NCBI GenBank assembly: GCA_947165045.1
Contig: CAMUYW010000010.1
Coordinates: 1-64,000 of the forward strand
Source of the DNA: an uncultured Fibrobacter sp.
GTDB taxonomy: Bacteria; Fibrobacterota; Fibrobacteria; Fibrobacterales; Fibrobacteraceae
Direction of reading: 5' to 3'
Length of the DNA: 64,000 nt
Position 1 is the first letter of the stretch, and every line of letters starts with the position of its first letter. The translations under genes and the position numbers were made by a program. Positions 62,931-64,000 of this stretch are shown here, one piece after another. The notes under the pieces are model-generated. The model ran no database searches. It was not told the DNA's origin and worked only from the letters and a program-made list of their open reading frames with translations.

Positions 62931-64000
62931 TTACACCTCAATTTCGTTATTCATGAGTTTAGGGAGAAGGCGGTCGCGAGCTTCCGCTAGTTTGCGATTT
63001 TGATTGAGCAATGTTTGACGTTTGCTGAATAAATTTTGGAACGGTTCATACAATTTTTCTGGACCCACCAAGAGTTCAATTGTATCTATGTGTTTTTTTC
63101 CCAAATGAGCCACAGTCGCACCAACAACTGTTTTTTCAAAAAATTTGATTGGATCGTGAATAGCCCACAGAAGCCATCCATTCATTTTAGGATTATGGGG
63201 CTTAAAACAACAAGATCGTTGAACCAAATATGATGTTTCACCACTCCATGAGTTGATGTGAAATTCACCATCCATACCAACTACAATATCCCCATTGTTG
63301 ATTAGATATTCATCAGGAGCGTTTTCTGTAGTATAATCGTTTGTAACTCCATCAGGAATATTTCTTATGCGGACTATAGGTGTTCCATTTCCATTAGAAT
63401 TAAATAAAGATCCGTCAAAAGCATAACCAAATTGAACTGATGCTAAATCAACTAATTTCTCTTTCTTCCAGCCTTCGGGGAGGCCATCTACGATTTTGGT
63501 GGTTTCGTGACCAGGGAATTTGAAGTCGATGAACCATTGTTTGTAGAGGCGTTGGGCGGCTTCTTCAAGAAGTTTGATTTGCTTCTGGTTGTTTTCAATC
63601 AGATCATCGTATGCAGAAAGGACATCGGCAATTCGCTTTTGAGTTTTCAGTGGTGGCAATGGAATTTCCATTGCGAGCAAGTCTTCATTTCTTAAACTGG
63701 CCCTAGTTGTCATCGTTCCTGACAGACCAAGAAATTTCCCTCTAAAAAAAGAGGTTCTCAAATAATAACCAATATACCTAGGTGAAACTTCGTATTTTGA
63801 TTGTATCGAGCGTAAACGTTTACAGAAGCCATTATAAGTTGCTTGGGGATAATCTTTCAAAGCAACACAACTCATTCCAAGTTCATCCGCAGTCTCACTA
63901 GTTCTTGTTATGAAAACATCACCTTCTTTTATCGAATAACTCTCTTGTTCTTTTTCTGTTGACTGAACTAAATCCTTTATTTCTTTTGGAATAAACCAAT
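62931..64000 (-). CDS. hsdS: Type I restriction-modification specificity subunit HsdS (cut by window edge)
   Basis: At least 356 codons are visible; the frame is open to the right edge, so the first ATG at 63875 is not the true start. The first target-recognition domain ends with EGDVFITRTSETADELGMS, followed by AMEIPLPPLKTQKRIADVL. The central helix is LLEEAAQRLYKQWFIDFKFPG, then DGLPEGWKKEKLVDLASVQFG opens the second recognition domain. It ends in LAEARDRLLPKLMNNEIEV. HsdS directs the methylase/nuclease complex to DNA. hsdM should lie beyond 64000; no hsdR is in the window. Confidence 0.93.
   Translation of the reverse strand, partial: WFIPKEIKDLVQSTEKEQESYSIKEGDVFITRTSETADELGMSCVALKDYPQATYNGFCKRLRSIQSKYEVSPRYIGYYLRTSFFRGKFLGLSGTMTTRASLRNEDLLAMEIPLPPLKTQKRIADVLSAYDDLIENNQKQIKLLEEAAQRLYKQWFIDFKFPGHETTKIVDGLPEGWKKEKLVDLASVQFGYAFDGSLFNSNGNGTPIVRIRNIPDGVTNDYTTENAPDEYLINNGDIVVGMDGEFHINSWSGETSYLVQRSCCFKPHNPKMNGWLLWAIHDPIKFFEKTVVGATVAHLGKKHIDTIELLVGPEKLYEPFQNLFSKRQTLLNQNRKLAEARDRLLPKLMNNEIEV

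Overview
The window looks like a chromosomal segment of a Fibrobacter (Fibrobacterota, fibre-degrading gut bacterium). The taxon call rests on lineage-typical families: two fibro-slime surface proteins, a FISUMP-domain lipoprotein, a TIGR02147 regulator next to a lipoprotein, and a GH8 glycoside hydrolase with a long poly-Ser linker and a C-terminal sorting-like domain. No rRNA or tRNA gene, CRISPR array or replication origin was seen.

Layout. 1-5.6 kb: two tandem DUF4153-like membrane proteins (the first cut by the window edge), ahcY behind a strong promoter and a structured leader, a DUF975 membrane protein and a 67-aa Gly-rich peptide gene. 5.7-13.8 kb: a cupin/AraC pair, a secreted GH8 enzyme, a membrane-anchored VWA protein, an SGNH hydrolase, an ImmA/IrrE-like protein with a degenerate zinc motif, and a barrel protein. 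13.9-27 kb: murJ, two duplicated small lipoproteins, an ABC-class ATPase, a PEGA protein, an LpoB-like lipoprotein with its COG3014-like neighbour, a barrel protein, an OmpR-type two-component pair, a 6-phosphofructokinase of mixed signature, a 47-aa gene and a TPR-like protein. 27-43 kb: secreted and surface proteins (TIGR02147/lipoprotein pair, PDZ protein, a modular cysteine-peptidase-like protein, two giant fibro-slime paralogues) with pta between them. 43-50 kb: housekeeping genes (rng, a HAD hydrolase, an M23-like envelope protein, dnaN, a ttcA-like gene) and the FISUMP lipoprotein.

50-64 kb is an AT-rich defence island read on the minus strand from a type I restriction hsdS (cut by the right edge). 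It carries a membrane-protein/TIR-like operon, a GHKL ATPase fused to a PD-(D/E)XK-like nuclease, an LPO_1073/Vpar_1526-type set that shares a Gly/Asn/Gln motif, a GIY-YIG protein, a large protein ending in an Rx4H (HEPN-like) motif, an orphan VbhA-like antitoxin, an IS3 element and a DUF1016 nuclease. Between them lie recognisable wrecks: an hsdS 3' end, a frameshifted DUF4268-type start, a RhuM piece and an AlbA_2 piece. The hsdS 3' end occurs twice, on both sides of a 4-kb cassette, and both copies place a GAGGTG ribosome-binding site in front of the next gene. This suggests hsdS 3' ends act as a recombination and expression slot for defence genes. The best candidates for undescribed systems are the GHKL-nuclease protein, the TIR-like/two-membrane-protein operon and the motif-sharing set at 56.9-59.0 kb.

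All family assignments come from reading motifs by eye; no database search was possible.
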